Below are positions 25,994 to 33,909 of a stretch of DNA of 43,621 nucleotides, piece by piece (the first letter of the stretch is position 1; each line of letters opens with the position of its first letter). Origin of the DNA: Bin80 sp964503085 (GTDB taxonomy: Bacteria > Bacteroidota > Rhodothermia > Rhodothermales > Bin80); contig CAZCYQ010000028.1 in the NCBI GenBank assembly GCA_964503085.1, positions 1 through 43,621 on the forward strand. The letters run 5' to 3'. A program made the position numbers and the translations under genes. The notes below the pieces were generated by a model. The model saw only the letters and a list, made by a program, of their open reading frames with translations. It searched no databases and was not told where the DNA came from.

Positions 25994-26655
25994 AAAACCT
26001 GCTCCCAACCAGATTCACGGCTCAGAACAATCCTACAGAGTTAGACATATAGCGTCACGGGAATACCCCTGTATCACGGTTCTTCGAATATCTTGATTCT
26101 CGGGGTGGATGCTGACAGGAACATCCCGATATAAATCATATTCCAACTGTAAGCACGGTCGGACAAACAAATGCAGATTGCTATACTGATTCTGGTTCTA
26201 ATAACCCTACTGGGCGCACTCGCATGGCACGGTGGGCGTGATATATGGACGCAAAGGCAATCCCCAAAATCCAAAATCTATTGGACCATAGCAGCTGTTT
26301 TGGGCCTTATTGCCATAGATCTGGTCACATCTTCCGAAATATCCACAGCAGCCCTTATAATAACTGGAGTCGCGTGGGCTAGTATAATCCGCAACTACCG
26401 GATATACCGACAACAAAACCCAGCCTGAGTCTGCTGTATCTGGTTACCCTGTCGTTCCAGTGGGACCTACAGGTATCATCCATTCCTGAACTCCCTATAA
26501 GCTTCTAGTGCCCGCTGCCTGCCAGTACTCAGGTCAATGATTGGGCGAGGATACACCTGATCTGGTGTAAGGGCCCACGACTTGGGAACAGCTTCAAAAT
26601 AATTCAATGCATCCGGATGAGGCGGCCTGCGACCCTCGGCAAGAAACCTGTCCCT
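25994..26655. repeat. Tandem repeat unit 3 of 3, fused to the intact photolyase gene
   Basis: Starts AAAACCTGCTCCCAACCAG. The right-hand boundary of similarity falls inside the photolyase gene at about 26640-26655 (CCCTATACCGCC aligns with CCCTAAAACCTG, which begins the other units). So the duplication endpoints were inside the photolyase gene and beside the DUF4159 stop codon. This unit probably reflects the ancestral arrangement. Confidence 0.85.
26171..26428 (+). CDS. Small three-helix membrane protein, copy 3
   Basis: 85 residues, the most diverged copy (V10L, L25I, D30Q, L36I and Y38W-type changes in the first half). It retains HGGRD-WTQR-SPKSK and the basic tail RNYRIYRQQNPA. Hydrophobic profile unchanged: about 2-18, 39-52 and 57-70. 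It is convergent with the intact photolyase, whose stop lies 48 nt away. Function unknown; a membrane-associated structural or regulatory peptide is all that can be said. Confidence 0.75.
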   Translation: MQIAILILVLITLLGALAWHGGRDIWTQRQSPKSKIYWTIAAVLGLIAIDLVTSSEISTAALIITGVAWASIIRNYRIYRQQNPA

Positions 26656-27906
26656 ATACCGCCTATCAGTATCAAACTTCTTGGCCTGGAGTTCAGGATT
26701 GAAGACTCTGAAGTAAGCAGCTGCATCGGGGCCCGACCCGGCAACCCACTGCCATCCCATGGCATTGGACGCGATGTCCCAGTCAATCAAACACTCTCGG
26801 AACCACGCCTCCCCGACCCACCACCCGGTCATTAAATGTTTGGTTAAATAGCTGCCCACCAACATTCGGGCCCGATTATGCATGGTGCCTGTTGTATACA
26901 TTTCACGCATACCAGCATCCACGATTTCAATTCCTGTCATTCCACGCCGCCAGGCTTCTGCATCTTCGTTGTCATCCCGCCACGGAAATTTATCCCAGTC
27001 CGAACGCCAATTCTTATCAATAATGCGCGGAGTATGATAGAGAAGGTGATAGGCAAATTCTCTCCACGCTATCTCTCGCAGAAAGTACGAGACCTCTTCA
27101 TTGCGTTTGCCCTCCATGGCATTCTGTGCTGCGTACCAGAGCCTACGCGGTGATATTTCTCCATAGGTCAGATTCTCTGACAGCTTTGAAGTTGAAGCCA
27201 GCCCCAGATAGTCCCTCTCGGACTTGTAGGACCCTATCCCGCGTACAATAAAACGATCAAGCCGCTCACAAGCCGCATGCTCTCCCACCTTTGCATAGCG
27301 GGAAACAATGGCCGCTCCACGGCCCATTTCAGCACCAAGGCGCCAATCAGAAAGGCTATCGCTCGCGGGCCACTTGTCAGGCGGAGAAAGATCACCCGGA
27401 AAACCTAATGGCTGCCCGATATCCCTGTGCTGCACTGCATTCCAAAATGGTGTGTAAACTCCGTAGGGCTGTCCCTGCTGCGTCTTAACCGTACAGGGCT
27501 CAAATAACAGACTGGAGTTGACGTCTAATACCTTAATGCCTTGGGCACTCAATCCCGACCCTATTTTCTTGTCCCTGTCAATTGATCTCGGATCGTAGAG
27601 TGTGGACCACACAACGCATCGCGCTCCAGTCTCCGCAATCAAGGACTGTAGGACCTTCAACGGATCTCCGCGTCGAAGCACCAGCCGACTCTTATGCTTT
27701 TTGAGACTACTTGCCAGCGACCGCAGGCTTTCTCCCAATCTCCACTTTGGTGCTGCGCCGTAGGTCTCTTCAATGAGCGAATCAAGAATAAAAACCGGCC
27801 AAACTGGGCCATCTTCTTCGAGTGCTGCCCTCCATGCAGGCTGATCCCGCAGCCGGAGATCCCGGCGCAGCCATAAAACGGTACCCCCTGCTAGAGTATG
27901 CCGCAT
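26476..27906 (-). CDS. phr: Deoxyribodipyrimidine photolyase (cryptochrome/photolyase family)
   Basis: Start at ATG 27906 gives 476 residues beginning with the photolyase N-domain TVLWLRRDLRLRDQPAW; the frame is open to 28062 but those residues have no family match. N-terminal antenna-binding domain about 8-130. The C-terminal FAD domain has WREFAYHLLYHTPRI, RGMTGIEIVDAGMREMYTTG, MHNRARMLVGSYLTKHL, WDIASNAMGWQWVAGSGPDA and YFRVFNPELQAKKFD, all typical of class I CPD photolyases. It repairs UV-induced pyrimidine dimers using blue light. The last 60 or so codons are the sequence duplicated in the two upstream relics. Confidence 0.93.
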   Translation of the reverse strand: MRHTLAGGTVLWLRRDLRLRDQPAWRAALEEDGPVWPVFILDSLIEETYGAAPKWRLGESLRSLASSLKKHKSRLVLRRGDPLKVLQSLIAETGARCVVWSTLYDPRSIDRDKKIGSGLSAQGIKVLDVNSSLLFEPCTVKTQQGQPYGVYTPFWNAVQHRDIGQPLGFPGDLSPPDKWPASDSLSDWRLGAEMGRGAAIVSRYAKVGEHAACERLDRFIVRGIGSYKSERDYLGLASTSKLSENLTYGEISPRRLWYAAQNAMEGKRNEEVSYFLREIAWREFAYHLLYHTPRIIDKNWRSDWDKFPWRDDNEDAEAWRRGMTGIEIVDAGMREMYTTGTMHNRARMLVGSYLTKHLMTGWWVGEAWFRECLIDWDIASNAMGWQWVAGSGPDAAAYFRVFNPELQAKKFDTDRRYRDRFLAEGRRPPHPDALNYFEAVPKSWALTPDQVYPRPIIDLSTGRQRALEAYREFRNG

Positions 27907-28086
27907 ACTCCATCCCATGCATTTTGAAGCGTCCCAGTCCTCCGGCTCGCCAAATAGAATACATCTACACGGATCACAACCGGACAACTGAGCTAAAAAT
28001 ATAAAACCCCAGCCAAACGAACACATGGGGCTGAATACATGATCAGCACAAGTATCCTCCAATCCGGCAAAGCAATCGATGTGGTA

Positions 28087-28542
28087 CTACTCAACCGTGA
28101 TCGTTACCGGTTCTGACACTACAGGAGGATCGTGCGGTATATGGGCAAAATCCCCTAAAACCAGTTGCAATGTATAGGTACCCGGGCTGAGGTCCAATGT
28201 GGTTTCTGTCTGACCAAGGCCAAAATGGAGGTGGGCCGAGTCCGTAGGAACGGGCATATCCATGGGCGGAAGTTCTTCGACATTGACCAAGAGGTGATGA
28301 TGCCCCGAATTATCAAATACCACACCTGCCGGTGCAACCCCCATCCCAGATAGTCCAAACTTGACCGTAACCCCACCACTCTGTACGACAGATCCATCCT
28401 CCGGTGCGATGATGTACGCAGCTGCCCCCTCCGCAGATGTAGACGGCATGTACGCCTCCGCCTGTGTGGATTCCTCAGGAGGTCCAACCTCTACCTGACA
28501 GGCGGCAAATATCAGTAATACGATAATCCAATTCCACTTCAT
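28087..28542 (-). CDS. DUF4399 lipoprotein
   Basis: 151 residues from ATG 28542 (or 155 from 28554). Signal IIVLLIFAAC gives lipidated Cys 15. The DUF4399 domain fills the C-terminal 110 residues: YIIAPEDGSVVQSGGVTVKF, GLSGMGVAPAG, GHHHLLVNVEELP, DSAHLHFGLGQTETTLDL and PGTYTLQLVLGDFAH. The conserved His cluster (GHHHLL, HLHFG, DFAHIPH) suggests metal, perhaps copper, binding; that is inference, as the family has no settled function. It lies 180 nt upstream of the photolyase on the same strand. Confidence 0.85.
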   Translation of the reverse strand: MKWNWIIVLLIFAACQVEVGPPEESTQAEAYMPSTSAEGAAAYIIAPEDGSVVQSGGVTVKFGLSGMGVAPAGVVFDNSGHHHLLVNVEELPPMDMPVPTDSAHLHFGLGQTETTLDLSPGTYTLQLVLGDFAHIPHDPPVVSEPVTITVE

Positions 28543-28703
28543 TGAGATATGCATTCGTAATGGTTGTCTGTTAAGATACGCCAGTCAACGCAATCTCAGT
28601 AGCTGAACTGGCAACCGCATATTATTATCAGCGTTGCACAGTTGCTCAGAATTCTGTACGACTGGTTACTCTTTTAACTTTCGACCCCAAAGAAACCCAA
28701 GCC

Positions 28704-29150
28704 TTGGGTCACTGGATTGGCGCACGATTGCCCGACGGTGCTGTTGTTGGTCTGGATGGCCCCGTGGGGTCAGGCAAGACCTGTTTCGTGCAAGGCATCG
28801 CGCGTGGGCTTGGTATCCCTGAGGGTACCCACATAACCAGCCCTGCTTATAATCTGATCCAAACGTATACGATCGGTCGACAGAAACTCACACATATTGA
28901 TTTTTATAGACTCTCAAGCCTAACAACGGACGATTTTATGCTGTTTGAAGAGGCGTTCTCCGGACCGCGAAATGTCGTGGTTGCCGAATGGGCATCAGGG
29001 TTTATTGAGGAATTTGTACCGGAGTTCCTGCGCGTTGTGATCTTAAAAGAGCCCAAAGACAATATGCGGCGTATTGAAGTATCTTCCCCCTCTTCTGCCT
29101 ACGCACAGTTGCTCAATAAACTGTCCGACTATGCAAACATTGATACTTGA
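28704..29150 (+). CDS. tsaE: tRNA t6A synthesis ATPase TsaE
   Basis: 148 residues from TTG 28704. The P-loop GPVGSGKTCFVQGIARGLG (about 19-37) and ITSPAYNLIQTY, HIDFYRL, FEEAFSGPRNVVVAEWASGF are TsaE hallmarks. Family similarity appears to begin earlier: the in-frame upstream codons read TFDPKETQALGHWIG, the usual first strand and helix. No ATG, GTG or TTG exists in that open stretch (28575-28703), so translation may start at a CTG (28662 or 28608). The protein works with TsaB and TsaD on the threonylcarbamoyl transfer to A37 of ANN-decoding tRNAs; tsaB and tsaD follow directly. Confidence 0.85.
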   Translation: MGHWIGARLPDGAVVGLDGPVGSGKTCFVQGIARGLGIPEGTHITSPAYNLIQTYTIGRQKLTHIDFYRLSSLTTDDFMLFEEAFSGPRNVVVAEWASGFIEEFVPEFLRVVILKEPKDNMRRIEVSSPSSAYAQLLNKLSDYANIDT

Positions 29151-29778
29151 TACGTCAGGTCCGTTCACGACGGTTCTGGTTGCCGCAGAAACCAGCCTAA
29201 GCTCCGCCTCCATTCTCCAGGGGCGCCCCGCTGAGCATTTGCACGATCAGATACAGACCTCTCTTTCCTGCCTGCATATTGAGCCCTCAGACCTGGATCG
29301 CATCGCAGTCGTCGTAGGACCTGGTTCGTGGACTGGGCTCAACATTGGAGTAACAGCAGCAAAGACACTCGCACAGGTATTGGAAATACCCCTCTCACCG
29401 ATGCGAACGCTTGATGCGTTGGTGGCCGGACATTCGGAGCCTGTCTGGGCACTCATGAACGCGGGGCGGGGACAATGCTATTATCTGCACTGTACACGCT
29501 CGACGCCCGACGAACAACAGAAAATGGAGGTGGCTCCGCTGGATACAGTTTCCAAGCACATTCGGACTAACACCAGCGCGGTCGCCATCCTTGAGTATGG
29601 CAATACCTTTGAGAAGCAGTTGTGCGGAGACCACAGATATCAGTCCGTACCACGCCTGCTGCCCGAATCATTGATTTCTACTATGAATCAATCCCCCCTC
29701 ATGGAAGGAGATGCTCTCAAAGTACTCAAACCGGTCTACCTCCAGCCTGCTCTTGCAGAACATCATGCAATCAGCTAA
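29131..29778 (+). CDS. tsaB: tRNA t6A synthesis protein TsaB (YeaZ)
   Basis: 215 residues from ATG 29131, overlapping tsaE by 20 nt. The start gives MQTLILDTSGPFTTVLVAAE, the normal TsaB beginning. VVVGPGSWTGLNIGVTAAKT (with the following LAQVLEIPL) is the family signature, and MRTLDALVAGHSEPVWALMN follows. It is an actin-fold partner that dimerises with TsaD and lacks the metal site. A longer start at 29074 is possible but would add residues not seen in the family. The cluster order tsaE-tsaB-tsaD gives all three late t6A proteins from one transcript. Confidence 0.92.
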   Translation: MQTLILDTSGPFTTVLVAAETSLSSASILQGRPAEHLHDQIQTSLSCLHIEPSDLDRIAVVVGPGSWTGLNIGVTAAKTLAQVLEIPLSPMRTLDALVAGHSEPVWALMNAGRGQCYYLHCTRSTPDEQQKMEVAPLDTVSKHIRTNTSAVAILEYGNTFEKQLCGDHRYQSVPRLLPESLISTMNQSPLMEGDALKVLKPVYLQPALAEHHAIS

Positions 29779-29787
29779 TGATCCTCA

Positions 29788-30822
29788 ATGCTGATCCTTG
29801 GTATAGATACTTCCTGTGATGATACTGCCGCGGCTGTGGTGCGCGATGGACATGAGGTATTGTCAAATGTTATTGCATCACAACACAAAGCTCATGACCG
29901 ATTCGGAGGTATCGTACCTGTTATCGCAGCACGAGAGCATACCGCCAAAATCAATTTCATCCTTGAGTCTGCACTAGAAGAAGCTGGCGTCTCATTTGCG
30001 GACCTCGATGCGGTCGCTGTTTCACATCATCAGGGTCTTCTCCTTGCACTTGTCGTTGGGGTTTCAGCTGCAAAATCAATTGCACTGGCCTGCAACATTC
30101 CTTTGATCGGCATCCATCACCTGGAAGGACACATCTATTCCAACCTGATGGGACGCTCCAATGTGCTTAAGTTTCCGTTTCTCTGTCTCACGGTCGCGGG
30201 AGGTCACACTCTCCTGCTGAAAGTGGTCTCTCACGGCACTTATGAACTACTCGGCCATACGCGTGATGACGCCGCGGGTGAGGTATTCGACAAGGTAGCG
30301 CGACACCTCGGATTAGGGTATCCGGGAGGCGCAGCCATTGAAAAACTGGCTGAGAAAGGCAACCCCGAAGCCTACAACTTTCCCCGCCCGCTTATCAACC
30401 GGACCGATGGTGAATTCAGCTTTAGTGGCCTCAAGACGGCAGTAATTGCAGCAATTGACCGAGATCCCAACCTGAACAAGGCTGATCTTTGCGCCAGCTT
30501 CCAACAGGCGGTCGTGGATCTACTTATCTCAAAAACCATGCGCATGGCCGCCGATCATCAGTTGCGGCAGATTACTTTGGCGGGGGGAGTAGCACTTAAC
30601 TCCCCACTGCGAACGGCGCTTAAACACGCTGCTGATGATCACGGCTATCAGATCTTTACGCCACGAAATGATCTGTGTATGGACAATGGCGCCATGGTAG
30701 CTGGCGCAGCCTATTTTCTTTATCAGGAGCGCGGCCCAGATCCAATTGGTATTGATACACGCGCCAACGCTCCACTCGGATCAATGGGCATTCGCTATCG
30801 CCACGACAGCAAGTACAGGTAA
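29788..30822 (+). CDS. tsaD: tRNA N6-adenosine threonylcarbamoyltransferase TsaD
   Basis: 344 residues from ATG 29788, nine nt after tsaB. MLILGIDTSCDDTAAAVVRD is the N-terminal actin-like strand. The metal motif is H111-LEG-H115 (IGIHHLEGHIYSN). VAGGHTLLLKV, DDAAGEVFDKVARHLGLGYP, FSFSGLKTAV, LAGGVALNSPLR and CMDNGAMVAGAA are family blocks. One oddity: the usual GPGL loop near residue 82 reads SHHQGLLLALVVG. The enzyme transfers the threonylcarbamoyl group to A37. It converges with the xylulokinase gene with only 4 nt between the stop codons. Confidence 0.95.
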   Translation: MLILGIDTSCDDTAAAVVRDGHEVLSNVIASQHKAHDRFGGIVPVIAAREHTAKINFILESALEEAGVSFADLDAVAVSHHQGLLLALVVGVSAAKSIALACNIPLIGIHHLEGHIYSNLMGRSNVLKFPFLCLTVAGGHTLLLKVVSHGTYELLGHTRDDAAGEVFDKVARHLGLGYPGGAAIEKLAEKGNPEAYNFPRPLINRTDGEFSFSGLKTAVIAAIDRDPNLNKADLCASFQQAVVDLLISKTMRMAADHQLRQITLAGGVALNSPLRTALKHAADDHGYQIFTPRNDLCMDNGAMVAGAAYFLYQERGPDPIGIDTRANAPLGSMGIRYRHDSKYR

Positions 30823-30826
30823 CCGA

Positions 30827-32317
30827 CTACGCACGGTAAAAGTCCTTCAATCTTGGGTACAGCCCCTTAAACTGTTCATATAGAACCGAGTACCTTGATT
30901 CAGACTCCCCCGGCACGGACAGCTCACGCGTACATACCGTTGCATCGCACGCTTCCTGTACAGAAGACCAAATACCACATCCTGTTCCTGCCAGTAGCGC
31001 AGCGCCCATCGCCGCGCCTTCGGTTACCTCAACCACATTCAGCGGATATCCCATTATATCTGCCAGTATCTGTCTCCACAGTGTACTCTTTGCACCTCCA
31101 CCGGAAATCCTGATCCTCTCGGGTGCGGGTAATCCCGAGGCACGGAGCAGAAGAAGATTATCTCTCAAACCGTAAGCAACGCCTTCCAGGACAGCCCTCG
31201 TAAGATGACCCCGACCGTGACGGGAGGTGAGTCCGATAAAACTGCTCCGAACCAGTGGATCAGCATGTGGCGTACGCTCACCGCTGAGATACGGTGAAAA
31301 GAATAATCCCTCGCTGCCAGGCGCGACATCCGCTGCCTCTGAGAGCAGTTCGTCATAAGAAGTGCCGCCCGCAAACGTATCACGGTACCACTGGAGACTG
31401 CCCGCCGCACTCAACATGACCCCCATCATGTGCCAGGTATTCGGAAGCGCATGTGGAAATGCGTGCGCTCGCCCAAGCGAGTCTATGCGTGGATGATCGC
31501 ATGGCGCGAACACAACCCCTGAGGTTCCCAGCGTAACCGCCCAGGTACTGGGATGTATGGCCCCTACTCCGACTGCCTGCGCTGCCTGATCGCCACCGCC
31601 TGCGTAAATGGGTACCCCCTCTGGGAGTCCAGTTTCCGATGCGCAGGTACGGCTCACCGTACCTGTGGTTGCGGTGCCCTCATATGTAGGGGGCAGCCAT
31701 GCTTCTGGAATATTCAATTCATCGAGTAAATCTGAAGCCCAGGTACGCGAAGCTAGATCCAGCATCAGAGTTCCGCCTGCACCTGCTTTATCAGCAGCAT
31801 AATTACCGCTCAGCTGCCGGCGGACGTAGTCCTTTGGTAATAAAACCTGAGCGATCCTGTCGAAATATTCCGGCTCATGATCCCGAACCCACAAGAGCTT
31901 GGGGGCTGTGAACCCAGTGAATGCGTCATTGCCCGTAATAGCAATCAGGCGCTCGAGCCCAATCTGTGCTCGAATGGCTTCGCACTGCGCCCCGGCCCTT
32001 CCATCGTTCCACAACATGGCCGGTCGCAGAACCTTGCCGTCTGAATCCAGGATCACTAGGCCATGCATTTGTCCAGTTAACCCAATCGCCTTCACAGCTT
32101 TTTCATCCACCGACGGCAACGCCAAAACGCTTTGAATACTCTTGCACATTGCCCGCCACCAATCCTCAGGGTCCTGTTCTCGCCAAAGTGGATGAGGGCT
32201 TGACAACGTATGAGACGTTGCAGATTGTCCAAGTACGCTGCCTTCGGCGTCTATACAAACGGCTTTGGAAGCGGTCGTAGACACATCAAGTCCGAGGATG
32301 CATGGAGCGGATGTCAT
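30827..32317 (-). CDS. xylB: Xylulokinase-like FGGY kinase
   Basis: 496 residues from ATG 32317; the frame is open to 32380 but the family begins at CILGLDVSTTASKAVCID. Other blocks: GLTGQMHGLVILD, MLWNDGRA, YAGGGDQAAQAVGVG, VTLGTSGVVFAP, SPYLSGERTPHAD and ISGGGAKSTLWRQILADIMG, with NVVEVTEGAAMGAALLAG. The GQMHG, GGGDQ and SGERTPH motifs are those of xylulokinase, which makes D-xylulose 5-phosphate for the pentose phosphate pathway. No xylose isomerase is nearby. Its upstream region contains the end of an IS1595-type remnant at 32373, so its promoter may have been altered by the insertion. Confidence 0.88.
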   Translation of the reverse strand: MTSAPCILGLDVSTTASKAVCIDAEGSVLGQSATSHTLSSPHPLWREQDPEDWWRAMCKSIQSVLALPSVDEKAVKAIGLTGQMHGLVILDSDGKVLRPAMLWNDGRAGAQCEAIRAQIGLERLIAITGNDAFTGFTAPKLLWVRDHEPEYFDRIAQVLLPKDYVRRQLSGNYAADKAGAGGTLMLDLASRTWASDLLDELNIPEAWLPPTYEGTATTGTVSRTCASETGLPEGVPIYAGGGDQAAQAVGVGAIHPSTWAVTLGTSGVVFAPCDHPRIDSLGRAHAFPHALPNTWHMMGVMLSAAGSLQWYRDTFAGGTSYDELLSEAADVAPGSEGLFFSPYLSGERTPHADPLVRSSFIGLTSRHGRGHLTRAVLEGVAYGLRDNLLLLRASGLPAPERIRISGGGAKSTLWRQILADIMGYPLNVVEVTEGAAMGAALLAGTGCGIWSSVQEACDATVCTRELSVPGESESRYSVLYEQFKGLYPRLKDFYRA

Positions 32318-32372
32318 AAGCGTCTGAGTGACGTTAACTGTTTGTAATGCGTTAATTCTGGGAATTATACAT

Positions 32373-32570
32373 TGTACCAAATCCTTGCAGTTTGGAAACT
32401 ACTTAGTACAATCTGATAGGTACACTAAGCAATAAACTGTACCTATGAAAGACTGTCTTAGCGTATCAGTGTTCTACAGGAAGTTTCCCGGTGAAAATAC
32501 GTGCCGGAGCTATACTGCGCAACAGCGCTGGGGGAGTGAACCTGTTTGCCCTCGCTGTGGCGGTATTTAA
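32373..32570 (+). mobile_element. Left IS1595-type remnant (end plus transposase N-terminus)
   Basis: From the terminus TGTACCAAATCC at 32373. At 32445-32570 a 41-codon frame encodes FYRKFPGENTCRSYTAQQRW and then GSEPVCPRCGGI before a stop, the zinc-ribbon N-terminus of an IS1595 transposase (CPRCG). Similarity to the right-hand remnant continues after the stop (GATTGGCAAATCAACGG) for about 20 nt and then ends near 32590. The rest of the transposase is gone. Confidence 0.75.
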
Positions 32571-32670
32571 GATTGGCAAATCAACGGCTCTAGTACAATT
32601 AGATACATAATGTCCTATTATTTAATTCTCTATCTTCAGCCTGGTAGTGCCGCACATTCTGCCCAACCTG

Positions 32671-33888
32671 ATGAAGAACCACGCAGTGAACACAGCCTCC
32701 ACCAATGCAAGGATTGTGCTGTACAGAGCCATAATCCAAGTGGCCATTTACGGGTTGTTGATGCCCATCACCACGCTCGCCGCTCAGACGATAGTCGAGA
32801 GTGAAGATCCAGGTCGTCCTGACCTGATCCTGTCAGACGAGCCGTTGGTGAGAATCGGTGTTCTTGACGGTCCGATGGAATACATGTTCGGAGAGGTAAC
32901 TGGCGCCATTCGGCTTGAGGATGGGAGCGTAGTTGTGACGGACGAGCAGAGCTACGAAGTTCGGATGTTCGATGCCGGTGGTCGACACGTGTGGACGAGC
33001 GGGAGTCAAGGCGAGGGACCGGGAGAGTACGGGGGGCTCCGGTTGCTGAGAGGCTGCCCGGGAAGCGCGATCACGGTTTTCGACTGGCATCTGGACCGAA
33101 TTACCGAACTCGACGCGGAGGGCAATGTGACCGACACACGGAGGCTCGGCGAGGTCGGAGTGAATTCGTATAGCGAGCCGATGTGCGCGCCGGATGCCAG
33201 CTTAATCTTCACGCCTTGGCCGGAAACGGACTACGCATCTTTGAATGTGGGCGAGATCTACCGCTGGAGCATGTCGCTGAACTGGGCGCGGGGTGACAGC
33301 GTTGCGGTCCTGCGTTCCGGGATTCCCGGTGTCGAGCGTTTTTTTTATGGCGGGGGCACTGGACCGAGGGAGTGGGGAAAGGCCATGGTCTTCGCGGCGA
33401 CTGACACCGGCGTGTGGTACGGGTCGGGAGACGACTACGAACTCGAACATGTCGACTGGAGTGGTCGTGTCACGCGCATCGCGCGGTGGGTCGGGCCGGA
33501 CCGGGAGGTTACAACCGAGCATCTCGATCGGTATCTGAGTGCTTACCTCGCTCGATACGACACACCTGCGGAGCGCCAGCGCTTCGAGAGCGAGCGCTGG
33601 CCGGACATTCGGAATGACCTGCCGAAGCAGTTCCCCGCCTTTGAAGCGGACGGGCTCATGGCGCTGCCGGACGGTAGTCTGTGGGTCACCACCTTCGGCT
33701 GGAGGTCGCCAGACCAGGAACTCCATCTGCTACACCCAAGCGGCAGCTGGGTGGCTTGCCTTGTTATCCCCGCGCGCTCGACGCTGCTAGACGCTGGGCC
33801 AGACTGGGTGCTCCTGCGGGAGCGCGGCGAATTCGGTGAGCACAGCGTGGCCGTGTACGAGTTAGTGGAGGCGAACAACGCCGACTAG
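32671..33888 (+). CDS. GC-rich 6-bladed beta-propeller protein between inverted IS1595 remnants
   Basis: 405 residues from ATG 32671 (a GTG at 32647 adds eight). A signal peptide-like stretch ends LMPITTLAAQT (about residue 41). The body has blades such as VTGAIRLEDGSVVVTDEQSY, VRMFDAGGRHVWTSGSQGEG, PGEYGGLRLL, ITVFDWHLDRITELDAEG, RYDTPAERQRFESERWPDI and MALPDGSLWVTTFGW. Two 60-nt lines counted by hand have 60% and 67% GC, against 48% in a line of the next gene, so it is a likely foreign insert. It is a distant paralogue of the propeller lipoprotein at 20986-22221. Family function is unknown. Confidence 0.78.
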   Translation: MKNHAVNTASTNARIVLYRAIIQVAIYGLLMPITTLAAQTIVESEDPGRPDLILSDEPLVRIGVLDGPMEYMFGEVTGAIRLEDGSVVVTDEQSYEVRMFDAGGRHVWTSGSQGEGPGEYGGLRLLRGCPGSAITVFDWHLDRITELDAEGNVTDTRRLGEVGVNSYSEPMCAPDASLIFTPWPETDYASLNVGEIYRWSMSLNWARGDSVAVLRSGIPGVERFFYGGGTGPREWGKAMVFAATDTGVWYGSGDDYELEHVDWSGRVTRIARWVGPDREVTTEHLDRYLSAYLARYDTPAERQRFESERWPDIRNDLPKQFPAFEADGLMALPDGSLWVTTFGWRSPDQELHLLHPSGSWVACLVIPARSTLLDAGPDWVLLRERGEFGEHSVAVYELVEANNAD

Positions 33889-33909
33889 CTCGGATGGTCG
33901 GAGCGGGCC

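Noticed and set aside
24653..26655. CRISPR-like or phage-like reading of the three regular repeats
   Set aside because: The units are 670 bp with genes inside and no short direct repeats; tandem duplication with phr relics explains them fully.
32590..32610. Possible inner inverted end (CTAGTACAATTAG) making the left IS remnant a small MITE
   Set aside because: Only seven bases match the outer terminus, too few to separate from chance.
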